A stretch of DNA of 64,000 bases from Mugil cephalus (Eukaryota; Chordata; Actinopteri; Mugiliformes; Mugilidae): assembly GCF_022458985.1 (NCBI RefSeq), contig NC_061776.1, positions 9,814,591 through 9,878,590 of the forward strand, given 5' to 3'. Below the pieces are notes generated by a model. The model did no database searches, was not told the origin of the DNA, and saw only the letters and a list, made by a program, of their open reading frames with translations. This document shows positions 40,217 through 62,023 of this stretch, in pieces (position 1 is the stretch's first letter; every line of letters starts with the position of its first letter). The translations under genes were made by a program, and so were the position numbers.

Positions 40217-42190
40217 TCTTATCTCGGCTGCAAATGAGGAGACAGAAGTAGCCAAGGTCATGCAGCTTTGGCTTCGCTTGGTTTTCTGACCCGCCCCAGC
40301 TGCCTTACCTTAAATCTGGCCGCTGTTTGATGTCGTGAGTCACCATGCAGACTTTTATGGGTCAGGGTCAAAACTGATCCGGTGGATACCTCTCCGTATT
40401 AGTGGCAGAGAAACAACAACAGAGAGAGAGAGGGTCCTGAAGGAGGGAAAAAGCAGGAGGGTGTACGTGCTTTCGTGTGAAGACATTTGGCCTCCATCAT
40501 AAACTATGAGTGCAGTGATGTCGCCCACTGGTTTGTGGACTGCTGCTTTAAAGTCCTTAGTTTTAGCATTTGGGCGTTGCCACGGGAGGAGCTGGGGTTG
40601 AGTAAGGGGTGGATAGGGCTAATATGTTATTTTCAAAAGTAGCACAAGCAGACCAAAATAAATTATAACGTGTGGGAACGATTTACCGACTTCCTTTGAT
40701 AACATTTTTTTTTTAAATGGAGACACTTTAAGCCACTTCAGACCTGGCGGCTACATCCATCTGTTCAGCCCGTTGTCATTACAGCGCGGAGACTGACGAG
40801 GACTAACCCTCATTGTTACTGCTTATCAGGAGACAGATGTACTCTTGGCTCTGGGTCCGGCCTGTCCTTTAACCTCTGATTTAACTGTCCCTGTCTGTGT
40901 TTGTTTACTTCCTCCTGTCTTGTCATCTGGACACAATCCAAATGTTGCTCGGTTGCCTTTGATGCCCTCAAAGGCCAGATTTTTCTTCGACAGATTGTAG
41001 CCAGTCAGAGCTAAATCTGTCTCATCTTATTGTTTACTTGAGCAAAACTGAGTTTGTATGAAACCCCATTGGTGTCTACACCTCGGCTTTTAGGCCTAGA
41101 TTTGGACTATGAGCTGTGGGCGGATGGAGGGGTGAATCAAACCGAACAATGGGGATGGCTTGTCAGTCTGTCCAATTTTTCCTCAAACATACACTAAAAA
41201 TGATAGCTTAGTTTGTCCTATTCTTAACATTAACTCAACTAAAAATGTTGAGTATTTTTGGAAATATGATAATCTTCACCTTTTTTTTCTGGGAGGAATC
41301 TGCATGTTCTCCATGTGTCTGCGTGGGTTCTCTCTGGTACTCCCCACCTTAAAAAAACATGCTTGTTATGGTGTCTTTTATATTGGTGATTCTTACAAGA
41401 AAATCAAATTAAGTAACCAAAATATAAATACAAGTCAAAGTATTAGTATGTAGGACTCAACATTTTAAGTTCTTATCTACAAGAAAATCTTTATCCGAGT
41501 TATCTGAACACAACATAATCAGTTGGCAGAATTACATCTGTGGTTTTCTTCAAAACTTAAAAAGTCTACAATTGCCGTAACTTTTTGAGTTTTGGTGGCC
41601 TTTTCATTGTAACAGCGAACCTTTTCTTTGAGGCCTAATAGCTACTAAATTATGCTGTTTTTTTCAAAAGGAGCAGAAGCTAGCAAATGTGGGAGGAATT
41701 TTGCTAATTGTCTCCTCCTTTGTCTATTTCCATATTTTATGTACAGTCTTTCTGCCTTATTCAAGTTGCCGCTACTAAAACTCTGATGTGGATATGTAGT
41801 TCAAGGCTGACGAGGACCCACCCTCATTGTTGCTGCTTATCAGACGACAGGTTTATTGTTTATTGCTTTGTCCTTGTGTCCTTTAAACTCTGTCTTAACT
41901 TTCTCTGTCTGTGTTTGTTTTTCTCCTCCTCCTCCTCCTCCTCCTCCTCCTCCTCTCTTGTCATCCGTACACAACCTACATATTACTCTGTAACACCGCC
42001 TCGGACTCAGTGCAACATCACCCCCAAAGCCCAATCAAAGCACAATCGGCCTCCCTCCATTGTTTCGCCCCCCTGAGCTAAACTCCAATATCAGCAGAGG
42101 CACATGTAAGGGAAAGTGTCCATGTGGCAAAACATCTAAACCCCCCATTGTTGCGCCTTTGTTGCGTCCGCCTCGCGATACCGCCGCACT
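40217..42190. other. Intergenic, upstream of crygn, with an internal duplication
   Basis: No gene seen. A block beginning CTGACGAGGACTAACCCTCA at 40793 recurs with substitutions at 41807 (CTGACGAGGACCCACCCTCA). Similarity continues for about 150-170 bp on each side, through TCTGTCTGTGTTTGTTT and TCTTGTCATC. The second copy holds an expanded CTC array at 41924-41956. Confidence 0.6.
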
Positions 42191-42200
42191 CCGCGGCTGC

Positions 42201-42210
42201 CATATATATC
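42201..42210 (+). promoter_or_regulatory. crygn: TATA box of crygn
   Basis: CATATATATC sits about 70 bp before the ATG at 42275, placing a start site near 42232-42240 and a short 5' leader. Compact TATA promoters are usual for lens crystallin genes. Confidence 0.65.
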
Positions 42211-42274
42211 TGGGAGTGCACATTTTTCACTTGTTTAGACAGTGTGAGTAGCTTGGAACAGCTAACAGTGGAAA

Positions 42275-44363
42275 ATGTCTCAGTACTCAGGAAAGGTGAG
42301 TACAACAGCGACAACGCAGCCACAACAGACCTTTCCCCGCGCAGGCGTCTCACAAATCAAATCACAAAGACATTAACCTTAATGACTTGTCAAAAATACA
42401 GATATCAGCGTTTTTCACTGTCTGTTAGGAAGGAAAGAAACACACATATATATATTTTAACCCTCGCTGTTGTGGTGGAAACAGATTGTGTTCTATGAGG
42501 GGAAATGTTTCACTGGGAGGAAACTGGAGATCTGCGGCGACTGCGACAACTTCCAGGACCGAGGCTTCATGAACAGGGTCAACTCTATCCGTGTGGAGAG
42601 TGGGGCCTTCATCTGCTTTGACCACCCGGACTTCAAGGGTCAACAGTACGTTCTGGAGCACGGAGAGTACCCTGAATTCCAGCGCTGGAATGCCCATAAT
42701 GATCACATGGGCTCCTGCAGGCCAATCAGGATGGTAAGAGTGTGTGCGACACTCCAGGGAGAGACAAATATTTGGCTGGGGGGAGGGGAGGGAGGGATGG
42801 GGGGGACCCTGGCAGATTGATGTGTGCGGCCTCAATTGTCCACATGTTTGTGAGGCAAATCAGAGCTGTTTTTTTTTTCTAACTTCTGTTGCAGAAATTA
42901 AATTATTTCTAGTAACCTAAAGGTATCGACCGCGAGCTGCAGTTCTTCACAGCGAGGCCTGCGTGTATATCGCCCTCCACGTGGGTGCGTTTAACCTTTA
43001 GATTTCTATAGGTGCAGCTGTTGTGTGCACACAGTGCAAGCCTGTGCGACATAAAGGAGAAAACCTTGGTCGCTTGCGGAGAGGTGAGGTCAAACGCTGT
43101 TGCTATGACTCAGCGAGCGCGCATGTCATTACCCTCCCCAGCACGGAGAGCACTACAGGATGGAGCTGTTCGAGGGAGACAACTTCAGCGGCCAGTGTGT
43201 GGAGCTGTGCGATGACTGTCCGTTTCTGCAAGCACGAGGCCTGACCGGCAACTGTGTCAACTCCATCAGGGTTTTCGGAGACGGAGCGTACGTATCTCTA
43301 CCGCCGACACATTTTGATTCCTACGTCTGATCACTTGTAAACTGTTCAGTTGAGTAAAAAAACCCTGAACACAATTGTCAGTCTTGCCCCTCATGCAGAC
43401 ACAGTTTCACTTTTGCCCATCAAAAATGTGGTAAAATCACCTGCCAAGACAAATACACATCATTTAAGTGTCTCACACAACTCTGAAACACTATTATTAA
43501 TGTTTAAAATGAGTAGAAAACACATAGGATCACCTGATCTGGGGATGATTTCATATCTACCAACCTAAAACTCACAATTAAATGTGACATTTAACAGCAG
43601 CTACTCTGCTCATAAGGTGTATCCTCGTTTACTTTTGATTAATACACACATAGACGTTTAATAGGGACCGTAGACATATACATATACAGAATTTTAAGCG
43701 TGTGCAGGGAGAGGTAGGAGAGGGGGAGGTAGGGCGACCTGTCCCAGGTAATCAAATCAAAATCCGCAAAACTGCAAAAACCGAAGACAGTGTAAAAATA
43801 GTAAGAGACGGGAGTAAAGAGAATGACACTGGGAATGTGTTTCTGTTTGATTTTCAATGCCAAATTCAGAAATGTCTCAGAGGTTGGGCAGTTTGGGGAT
43901 TTAATGAACGTGCAACGTCCTTTTAAGGATCATTTCTGCGCACCTGTACGTCTCTCTTCCCTCGTCTCCAATCACCCCTCCACTGTCATCGCTTCTTATT
44001 ACAATATTCATGAGGCTTGGAGCTGTCTGCATGGTTTGATATCACCAGAGGTCAAAGAGAAACTTTTTAAGTGTTCAGTGATGGAACCAAAATGTAATCC
44101 CTAAACATGTAAGGATAGCAGCTGCTATAAAAGACAAGTGAGAAGGAGTAAACTTCACCTCCTATTTACTGATTTACAGCATATGTTGCACGTGTGAGTT
44201 TTAAATGCTTTGATTTGTACCGAACAGCTGGGTGATGTACGAGGAGCCTAATTACCGCGGCCGCATGTACATCGTGGAGAGAAAGAACTACTGCAACTAC
44301 ATGCAGTGGCAGGCGGAGAACCCCAACATCCAGTCTGTCCGCAGGGTGTCCAACTACTTTTAA
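42275..44363 (+). CDS. crygn: Gamma-N crystallin
   Basis: Four coding exons: 42275-42295, 42485-42733, 43142-43287 and 44228-44363, giving 183 residues. Exon 1 encodes only MSQYSGK. Exon 2 encodes the whole N-terminal domain (Greek keys 1 and 2, with YEGKCFTGRKLE and DHPDFKGQQYVLE). Exons 3 and 4 encode Greek keys 3 and 4 separately (FEGDNFSGQCVEL; YEEPNYRGRMYIVE). This mixed layout, gamma-like in the first domain and beta-like in the second, is the known hallmark of CRYGN. The C-terminal domain is complete, ending RRVSNYF, unlike human CRYGN where the second domain is altered. It is a structural lens protein, a soluble monomer or oligomer with high refractive index. It lies downstream of rheb on the same strand, as in human 7q36. 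Poly(A) signals AATAAA are at 44443 and 44531. Confidence 0.96.
43106..43114 (+). promoter_or_regulatory. crygn: Maf/AP-1-type recognition site in crygn intron 2
   Basis: TGACTCAGC, 28 bp upstream of exon 3, matches one half plus core of the Maf response element (TGCTGACTCAGCA). Large Maf proteins drive many lens crystallin genes. The site is intronic and next to a splice acceptor, so function is uncertain. Confidence 0.35.
43668..44020 (+). repeat. Duplicated non-coding block, copy 1 (crygn intron 3)
   Basis: It is homologous by eye to 45718-46010, in the same orientation. Shared blocks include AATGTGTTTCTGTT, TTTTCAATGCC, GAAATGTCTCAGAG, TGTACGTCTCTCTTCCCTC and CACTGTCATC, with indels between. 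It is non-coding. It may be an old local duplication or two copies of an unrecognised transposon. Confidence 0.7.
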
Positions 44364-44442
44364 AAAAGAAACGGCGACGTGACTGCAAGGGGAAAGAAAA
44401 AAAAAACCTCAGCCACGCTCTCACTCTGTGGGAGTGTGCAGC

Positions 44443-44536
44443 AATAAAAGATGAAGAAAATGTGTGACACTGCTTGTTTTTTTTTTTTGTTTTTATTTTT
44501 AATTTTTGTACTGAATAATTCAAAGGCTTAAATAAA
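44443..44536 (+). terminator. crygn: crygn poly(A) signals
   Basis: AATAAA at 44443-44448 and 44531-44536, 80 and 168 nt after the stop codon, with T-rich sequence between them. A short 3' UTR is typical for crystallin transcripts. Confidence 0.7.
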
Positions 44537-44760
44537 GTGGTGATCCTACAATACCTTCAGTCTCACTTTGTGCTTGCTCGGCGTGCAACTACTAACTTTA
44601 CCATCGCATTTCATTGTAGAAGAGGCTACAGGCTGTGAATCGGGTAACTGCTTTCTGTTATATGCAATAACTACAAAACCTTTAAGTGCTTTCCCCCGTC
44701 CTAATGGATCCATTACCAAGTCATATGAGATAGTCTGAATACCACTCTAACGCAGATTAA

Positions 44761-44803
44761 TAGATAGATGGGGATTTTATTTATCTCGAAGGGGAATTAA
44801 ATT
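44761..44803 (-). repeat. Retroposon 3'-tail fragment
   Basis: TAGATAGATGGGGATTTTAT followed by TTATCTCGAAGGGGAATTAA is the reverse complement of the common fish LINE/SINE tail (CCCTTNGGGANNAATAAAGT, then TCTA units). Similar pieces occur at 56825 and 62676. Confidence 0.55.
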
Positions 44804-45717
44804 GTTCCGATAGTGAAATAAAGTCCAATAATCAACAAAAGGAAAAGCGCTGATTAAAACGTCCACTGGACAGAGGTGCAGGTAAACATTTTTATCCTGC
44901 CTTCACGCACAGCGTATATAAATCAAGATATTGCACACATCAGTAGAGTAGCTACACTCGCCCTGGGGAGCTCTGCTACCACCTAGTGTCATTTATCTAT
45001 TTTCCTGTGAAATATAGTGACTTTCACCTCAGGGTTCTCAGAATGATCAGAGTTGCGACATCTCAGACAAAAAAAAAAAGCTTGTTGGCACTGAATAGAA
45101 AAAAAACACACAGGAACAAACATTTTATAGTGAAGCTAATCTCCGTCTTGATAATTTGATACGTGTTTGTGCTACCTACAGTGCGACAGAAGTGTTGACA
45201 GGGCCCCAGAAGTTGCCTTTTTCCAACACAATTAGCTCACAGTATCACACTGCCAACTGCGCCACTGCATCATGTGCCGCATGCTCTCATTCTTTTAGGA
45301 ATGTCGCACCACGGCTGTGGCCGCCGGACCTTTAATGAGCACTCGTGTGCTTTCTCTTCCAACTGTCATGACAACAGAACATCTATCTTTACAAGGTTTC
45401 GCCCGTGGCCTCTATTGAGTTACAGGGTCAATACAGGACAGCTTAATGAGGAAATGCTTTGTCTTGGGTTACACTCAACGCCACTAGTTTAAGGGCGATT
45501 ACCTATAGCTAACCCTATTCCTGGGCCATTTGCTGCATGAATTGGCTGAGTGTCGCTAACACGACATTAGCCCGGACGTCAAAGTGGGGAGACCAGAAAG
45601 AGGAGCCTGTGCGCGAGGCTTGCTGGCATTTTAACAATGTCATTGTTACTTTCATGTGATGATGATGATGGGACTTATTATCTTGCACAAAGGAGTTTAG
45701 TGTTTCTTAGGAAGCAG

Positions 45718-46010
45718 ACTACAAATATACATACATTTAGACTCGTGCATGAGAGGTAGCGCGGCCTGTCCTGAGTAATCAAGGCCAGATCAAGAAAAAC
45801 AAAACCAATATAAAAATATCATGAGGTTGGAGAAAGGGAACGCCACTGGAAATGTGTTTCTGTTGGATTTTTTCCCCCCACGCACGTTATTTTCAATGCC
45901 CAATTCGGAAATGTCTCAGAGATTTTTCGCACAGGTGTACGTCTCTCTTCCCTCATTTCAAGCCATCTCTTCACTGTCATCACTCATTTATTGGCATATT
46001 AACAATGTCA
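45718..46010 (+). repeat. Duplicated non-coding block, copy 2 (downstream of crygn)
   Basis: Partner of 43668-44020, about 2 kb further right. It starts with ACAAATATACATAC, then GAGGTAG, and shares GGAAATGTGTTTCTGTTGGA, TTTTCAATGCCCAATTCGGA and GTACGTCTCTCTTCCCTC with copy 1. No crygn exon similarity is visible next to it. Confidence 0.7.
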
Positions 46011-47619
46011 TTGTTACTAGTCTGTGATGATTAGACTTAGTTCAGTGTGCCTTAAATGCGAGGAAGCAAACTCCGTGCCTTGACATTTAATTATAATAGG
46101 TGACTATTCTGTCACAAATACACCCTGATTACTTGCTCCAGTGGAGGTAATCATTTCTACTTAAGTGAAAGAGAAGTATACCCAATTAGACAGAAGGAAA
46201 GAACTTGAACTCTGCAGAGGAAAATTCTTCTAGAAGTGATTGTCTGCTGTCTGGGAGACCTCATGAGTGGGCAGCACAACCGATCATCCGACACAAGACA
46301 GACACTATTTTCACACCACCAGTAAAATTCTCTCCAGTCTATTAAAGATGAGTCGCACTGGGTTATTTTGACACACACACTTCCTGTTTTGTGGTGAGAA
46401 TGAACCGCTTACTGGTGCCTTAAGAGCTATGCTTTCTGCCTCCTATGTGAAATGTGATTTACATGTAACACTGTGTATTGGTGAAACGAGTAATTAGAAG
46501 AAATGCATTTTAAATAGCTTTTATACTATCATGTTACTCCAAATTAGGTCAGCTATTTTTAGTACTACCACTTATGCATAAAAGATCATTCAGATAGAAA
46601 AGAAACTCACTGGGGGGCTGCAGGAGATATGATGAAAAAGATGTAAAATATTTATATATTAATTTTTTAACTTATACAAGGTTCTTGTTTGCACTACATT
46701 GATAGAATTAAAAAAAGATTCAATAAATTTAAAAGAATGGTTTTATTTAACTAGTCGTACGTTTTAGCTGTTGTTTCGCTTGTTAAAATACATTTTCTGT
46801 ATACGTATTACGAGTATTTTAATAAATTAAAGTAACACATCACGCGTCGTAACTGTTTAATTAAATAACCACCGATTGAAAATTGTCATTTATATTCCGG
46901 GGATAAATGATAACAACGAAGAAAGTAGAGCAGGCGATAAAATACCAACCCCGACCACAGAAAGTGTAAGTGGTATATGGCTCGAAACGGGGAAAAATGC
47001 CGCCGCGGAAAACACACATCTTTTCCCCCAGCACTTATATTTCTTTACGTGTGCGTGTAAAAACGTGACAATTTCCACCGCGAGGCTGGAATATAGTAAT
47101 TTCAGGCGTGTATCCGCGGTGTCGTGTTAAGGTCACTCGCTGGCTGCCTGAATTCCCCTCTTTGTGTTTACACATCCGGGTTTCCCTGTTTGCAGCCCAT
47201 TCCCCATTTAGAAGCCATTTTGGACACAGATCAGTAACATGCATGTAAACCCCTACCGACCTCCCGACGCAGCGGTGCTACTATTCAAGTGAATAACCTC
47301 AAAAAGAGCGCTGAGCCGTCGTCTCGGATGGTTAAACGGCTCCCCGTTCGGTTTTTTATCCACTTCCGACGCGAAATGCTGCACCTATTAATGGACTAAG
47401 AGCCCGGCAGTCAATTAATCGCTCCTATCTTTTCTTGCAACATTGTTGCAGCGTCGCGGCTATTGACACGCGTTGTGGTGGTGGTGGTGGTGGTTAGGCT
47501 GCTGGAGGGACCGGAGGCCTGTGGTCGTTTTGATCCTGGACTGATGTTTTGGACAACCTGAGTTTTAATGTTCGCGACGGAAACCGGGGGAAATCTCTGT
47601 CCTGTATTTAAAACGGAAC

Positions 47620-57381
<9,762 letters not shown>

Positions 57382-58517
57382 ACGGGTGACACCATCCTCC
57401 ACCCGAGCTCCTGACTTTTCATGTTTTTTTTTTCAAACCCAAACTCAGTGGATCTCCGTGAATATTTGAAAACATAAAAAAAACAACAAAAAAAAAAACA
57501 ACTAGCAACTTAAACGCAGCTGCTATTTTATCCCAATACTGGTATTTTCCCCCCTGTTTTAATGTTTTTCTGTGTTCAAAGTCAGATCTTACTAACACAT
57601 CCATCTGCTGTAGTTGAAGTAGTAATAAGCTATGCGATGGGCACATCTGATAACACCCATGTGTCAAATCTTATATGTCGTCATTACCTCATGTATTTCT
57701 TTGTTGTTAGTCTATTTTTATTACCTCATGAGTTGTTTGTCCGTTATATTTTTTTTTCCTGTCGTGGTCATGATCGTCTGCGGCCAAATGAAAACGAACC
57801 TTTTGCTCCAAACCTCAGACGACGTGCTGCACACCTCGGAGGAACCATTTTGAGACTGTTAGACGAAATATATTCATCTTCCTCAGGGGTCGAAAGCTTC
57901 TCGATTTTTAAACTGGGAGCGCGCTCCCTCGTTTTTAAACCTGTGAATTCCTCAGAACGAGAAAAGAAAAGAGATCATTAAAAAAAGAAAAGTAAAAAAA
58001 AAAAAATGTTTGGAGCACAGCTGTTTTACAGCGACGGAGGAAGCTGCGTTGGTGGGAGCTGAGCAGTTGTATTGGACATTTTGGACTTTCTGAAGATTTG
58101 GGACAAGCGTCTTGTCCTCGGGGAACTACCTCTCAGGTATCCAGTCGGCTTCTGTGGAACATTTTCTCTAAGTTGAGAGCCAAGCTATCCAGCTAGCTAT
58201 CATGGACGTATTCCTGGATTTTTTTTTTCTTTCTTTTTTTTTTTAAAAAAAGTAGTTGAAATTCAGAGTTACTCCTTTGCCAGTGCCAGAGGCATTGACG
58301 GATGCTGTCTGGAGTTGCAATGTTATACATTCTTAATTTTAACTGTGCGTGTGTGAGAGATATAGAGAGAGAGAGAGAGAATGCTAAGGCTAAATGATGT
58401 GAGATTGACGGAGCGTTTTTAAAGCAAGAATCGTGGACAGGTAATTGGGCGGTCTATCCTTGCGAGGGCCATACTTGAGTAAGCGACATGTCTGTTTTTT
58501 TCTTTCTTTTTTTGGTG

Positions 58518-58550
<33 letters not shown>

Positions 58551-60541
58551 CGTGGGTGTTTGCTCATTAGACTCAGTCGGACACCAGTCCCCAGATACCT
58601 CAGTCACTGTATGTCATGCAAGGAGAGCTCAAATGGTTGCCTTTGTCTCAAATGCAATGCCATAGTTGTACCATAACATGAATACCATACATTGAATGTC
58701 CGTTATGCTGCTGTGACTATTCCAGGATACTCAAGGATTTGAAGATGTACATGTATTCTTTGTTAATATAACACTAACATGTGATAACTATCCATGATAT
58801 TATGTGAGGCTAATATTCTGTTTTTTTTTCTTTTTTGTTTTTGATTTGATTTGATTTTTTTTTTTTTTTTGACCGGGTAAGCCCTCAGCTGCTTACTCCT
58901 CCAGACTGACCTCAGATATTCAGACAAGTACCTCAGGCTTTTTTCTACATGTATATCAAGTTGTGTTATGTATTTTATTGTGTTTTAGTAGTGTCGAGAT
59001 ATTTTATCGCCGGTCGGGCCTCTCGTCTGTGGAGATTTTTTTAAAAACGGAGCCTGACAAGTTTTCACAGTGTTAACGCTCTACAAACCTAAAAGAAGAC
59101 AGACGGACTCTTGTAAATATTCGCGTGTACACACAGTTGCCGAACACTGATCTTTTTTTTTTCTTTCTTTCTTATTTTTAAATACAAAAATCAGGGCATT
59201 GCTGTTCTCATTTCCCAGAAAGGGATTTCTCAGTTCCACCTCCTAGCCCTGCGATTGTCTCTTTTTAATTTTTAAAGAATGGTGGTTGTGTTACTGATTT
59301 CAGTGAATAATGGTATCAGTTCCTCTGGATCAGAAGCTGTGTGGGTAGCACTTGCATTAGGAAGCTTAGCGTGTGTGTATCTCATCAAGAACAAACAAAC
59401 ATGAAAAAAAAAAAATAATAATAATTATGGTTCGGTGCTGGCGGCTTCTGTGATCGGCCACTTGTTTGAACAGTATTGCCTCAATATTAACCTGCTGATG
59501 TGACGTTCAAACTTGTTTTTAGTGATAGTTTAGCCACGTGGGACAACACACAGGCTCATCTGTTGTGCTTTGATTAGTGCTGTGGAAAGATGGTGATTTT
59601 TTTTTTTTTTTTTTTAACAGTGGTCTGTAACGCTTGCTGATGTGCAGTTTTGGTAATGGACATTTGAGAAAAAAAAAATCTAATCAATACACAACAAAGT
59701 ATGTGGAAATCATCGACGTGTTTGTAACCACATGACTGACGGATGATGCAGCACCATTAGGATTCATGTAAACCGTGGCATGTGCATGGTCCAAGGGTCC
59801 AGCAATATTTATTATACAGCAATAGTCATTTGAATATCATAGTTTCGAGTCATTACAGCTGTGACTTGGCAGTTTTTCTTCTGCGGGTCAATAAAAGTAC
59901 ACCTCATCACATCTGGATCAATGTTCTGATGGTGATATGGAAGAAAAAAAAAAAAAGATAAGTACTGTGGGTTGAATTTTTTGTGAACGGATCGTGGCCC
60001 AGGTGCTTTACACAAATTGTGCCAGAATAATAATAATAAAAAAAAAAAAATTGCAACAGTCACGAAGAGAAAAAAATAAATAAAATCTGCCGTGAAGGGT
60101 TGTTACCTCCAAATGCTGTCTTACACCCAGCTCTTCTGAACAGAAAAACCAGTTACCTCATGCAGTACCTCGTTAGTAACACTAACATGGAGTCGGTCTC
60201 ATCTTCAACAAAAAAAAAAGAAAAAGAAAAAAAAATTTACCAATTATTGTGTATATATTTACATGACAAATGTAAAGGGTTTCTTCCTTTTCATGTGTGG
60301 ATCCTGTGAAAGCAAAGTCCTTTTACAGTCAACATATTGTTCATTACTCGTAGTATGAATGGATGTTTGACTGAACCTGTGTGACCTTCCCTGTTTATGT
60401 GAACCGTGTGCGTGTGCGTGTGTGGTGTGCATTGGTTGGTTTCACTAAAACCGTACGAATGGTAACTTTATCTGTGAGTTGAAATGCTTAGAAATATAAA
60501 CTAGATGAGAATACATCCATCTTTTTGTATATGAAAATAAA
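57382..60541 (+). other. acvr2b: Long acvr2b 3' untranslated region
   Basis: About 3.16 kb without coding potential, ending at the AATAAA at 60536-60541. It contains many T and A runs (58211, 58520, 58857, 59599 and 59942 regions) and a GA array near 58363-58380. There is no intervening promoter or ORF with a domain. A very long 3' UTR fits ACVR2-family mRNAs, but use of the distal poly(A) site is inferred. Confidence 0.55.
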
Positions 60542-60545
60542 GACA

Positions 60546-61800
60546 AATCCTGATTAACCATGTAAATGGTATTCTTTGCATCTCTTTAACTGCGTTAGTA
60601 TGTGGTCTATACACAGCATGAAATCTAGATGCTTGCATGCACATTGCCAGGTCTGTCACAAGGTCCAGGCGGCATATGCACACTAGATGGCAGCAGTGCA
60701 GCCAATGTTTTGGTTAGACTGTATTATTTAATTGGACTCTAGAACAATTGCTTTTGTAAGGAAGTTTGAGATGTGAGCATATATCTATTTTCTATAGGGG
60801 AAACTCAAAAATGAAACAGTAGCACATTAAATAACCAGTTAAATAACCTATTCATTGCAAAATAAGATAAAATTGGAATAATGTGCAGTAAAAAAAAATA
60901 ATGAAATACATGTTTATATGTGCTAGAATACAGCTTGTATAACACATAAGCAATATTTGTATATGTGTCCATACAAATATGTGCAATATCCAATCATTTT
61001 CCCTGCCTAGATATGGAAAAAGCACCTAAATATAATATAATATAATATAATATAATATAATATAATATAATATAATATAATATAATATAATTAATATAAT
61101 ATCATATATTATTTGTTTTTCCTGGTGCACAGTTTCATTTATAAAATGTATTATTTATAGAACAGGAATGGTGCAGTTGATCTGTGTCATGCATATAGTG
61201 ACGTCAGAATAATGATTATTAATAATCTCCTATTTATTTCGTCAACTAAACTTGATTAACACAACAATAACAGAAGAAAAATATCCAAAGGGCGAGCCAG
61301 TGTGCGTATGATATGTAAGTACTGAAGGCTTTCTGTAAGGTACATGCTTTCCTATTAATATACGGGGAGTCTTTAGCATACCATTTAGTGCTATTTGTTT
61401 GTGTCAAAGAAATACGAATAAGTATATAAAAAAAAATGTCATGTGTTTTGCATTTCCGGCCATACTGTACACATTACGTCATTAATGTATGAGGCATGAC
61501 TCCAAAACCCATGTCCGAACCTTGCAGCTGGTGCATTTGGAGGTCATCGGTACAATTCAGCTTCAGATGATATGACTTTCAGAGTGTGAGCGTTGGTCTC
61601 ATAAACATTACGTGTCAAAAACACATATGGCGTTTATTTGAATTTCTCTCTTACATTTAGATAATTCCAGACACATAGAGTATATTATGTCATAAAACGA
61701 ATCCACTTTTCACTGAACTGATATTTGATGTTTTATTTGCGACCCTTGTCCTATTACGTCCGCCCGTACTTAAATGCATCTCACAGCTATCCTCCGAGAG
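60546..61800. other. Intergenic spacer between acvr2b and the RhoGAP gene
   Basis: AT-rich, no gene. The notable content is the TATAA pentanucleotide array. Other open frames are short and without similarity. Confidence 0.6.
61031..61090. repeat. TATAA pentanucleotide array
   Basis: About twelve near-perfect TATAA units, with a degenerate continuation to about 61110. It is an easily unwound, probably polymorphic AT microsatellite. Confidence 0.95.
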
Positions 61801-61807
61801 GCTGCGG

Positions 61808-61839
61808 CCAATCAGAATGCGTTTCAGCTGTCACGTGAC
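61808..61839 (+). promoter_or_regulatory. arhgap29: Promoter motifs of the ARHGAP29-like gene
   Basis: A CCAAT box (61808-61812, in GGCCAATCAGAAT) is followed 18 bp later by the perfect palindrome GTCACGTGAC (61830-61839), an E-box/USF-TFE3-type site. They lie about 185 bp upstream of the first ATG in the leader exon. No TATA box was seen. Confidence 0.5.
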
Positions 61840-62023
61840 AAACCGACTAGTAAATTGCGATTGACTTGAGTTGCCGATAGTCAGCTACTTCTCGATGTAC
61901 AGTGAGTCAAAGCTGACAACTTGCTGCTCTTTTCGGAGTGTTTAGTTTTTCCTGCCTACGTTTTTTTCGGAGCGTTTCACAGCTTTCCAGTTAGTAAAGT
62001 TTTATTCGGATACTGTGGGCATT

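Larger units (their letters stand above)
44537..47300. other. Intergenic spacer between crygn and acvr2b
   Basis: No gene found. It contains a LINE/SINE tail fragment (44761-44803), the second copy of the duplicated crygn-intron block (45718-46010), and a short direct repeat flanking that copy (GGCATTTTAACAATGTCATT at 45626; GGCATATTAACAATGTCATT at 45993). The last kilobase is AT-rich, then becomes CpG-rich toward acvr2b. Confidence 0.6.

Noticed and set aside
42425-42835. Antisense 136-residue frame over crygn exon 2
   Set aside because: It is the complement of a conserved crystallin exon and has no independent signal.
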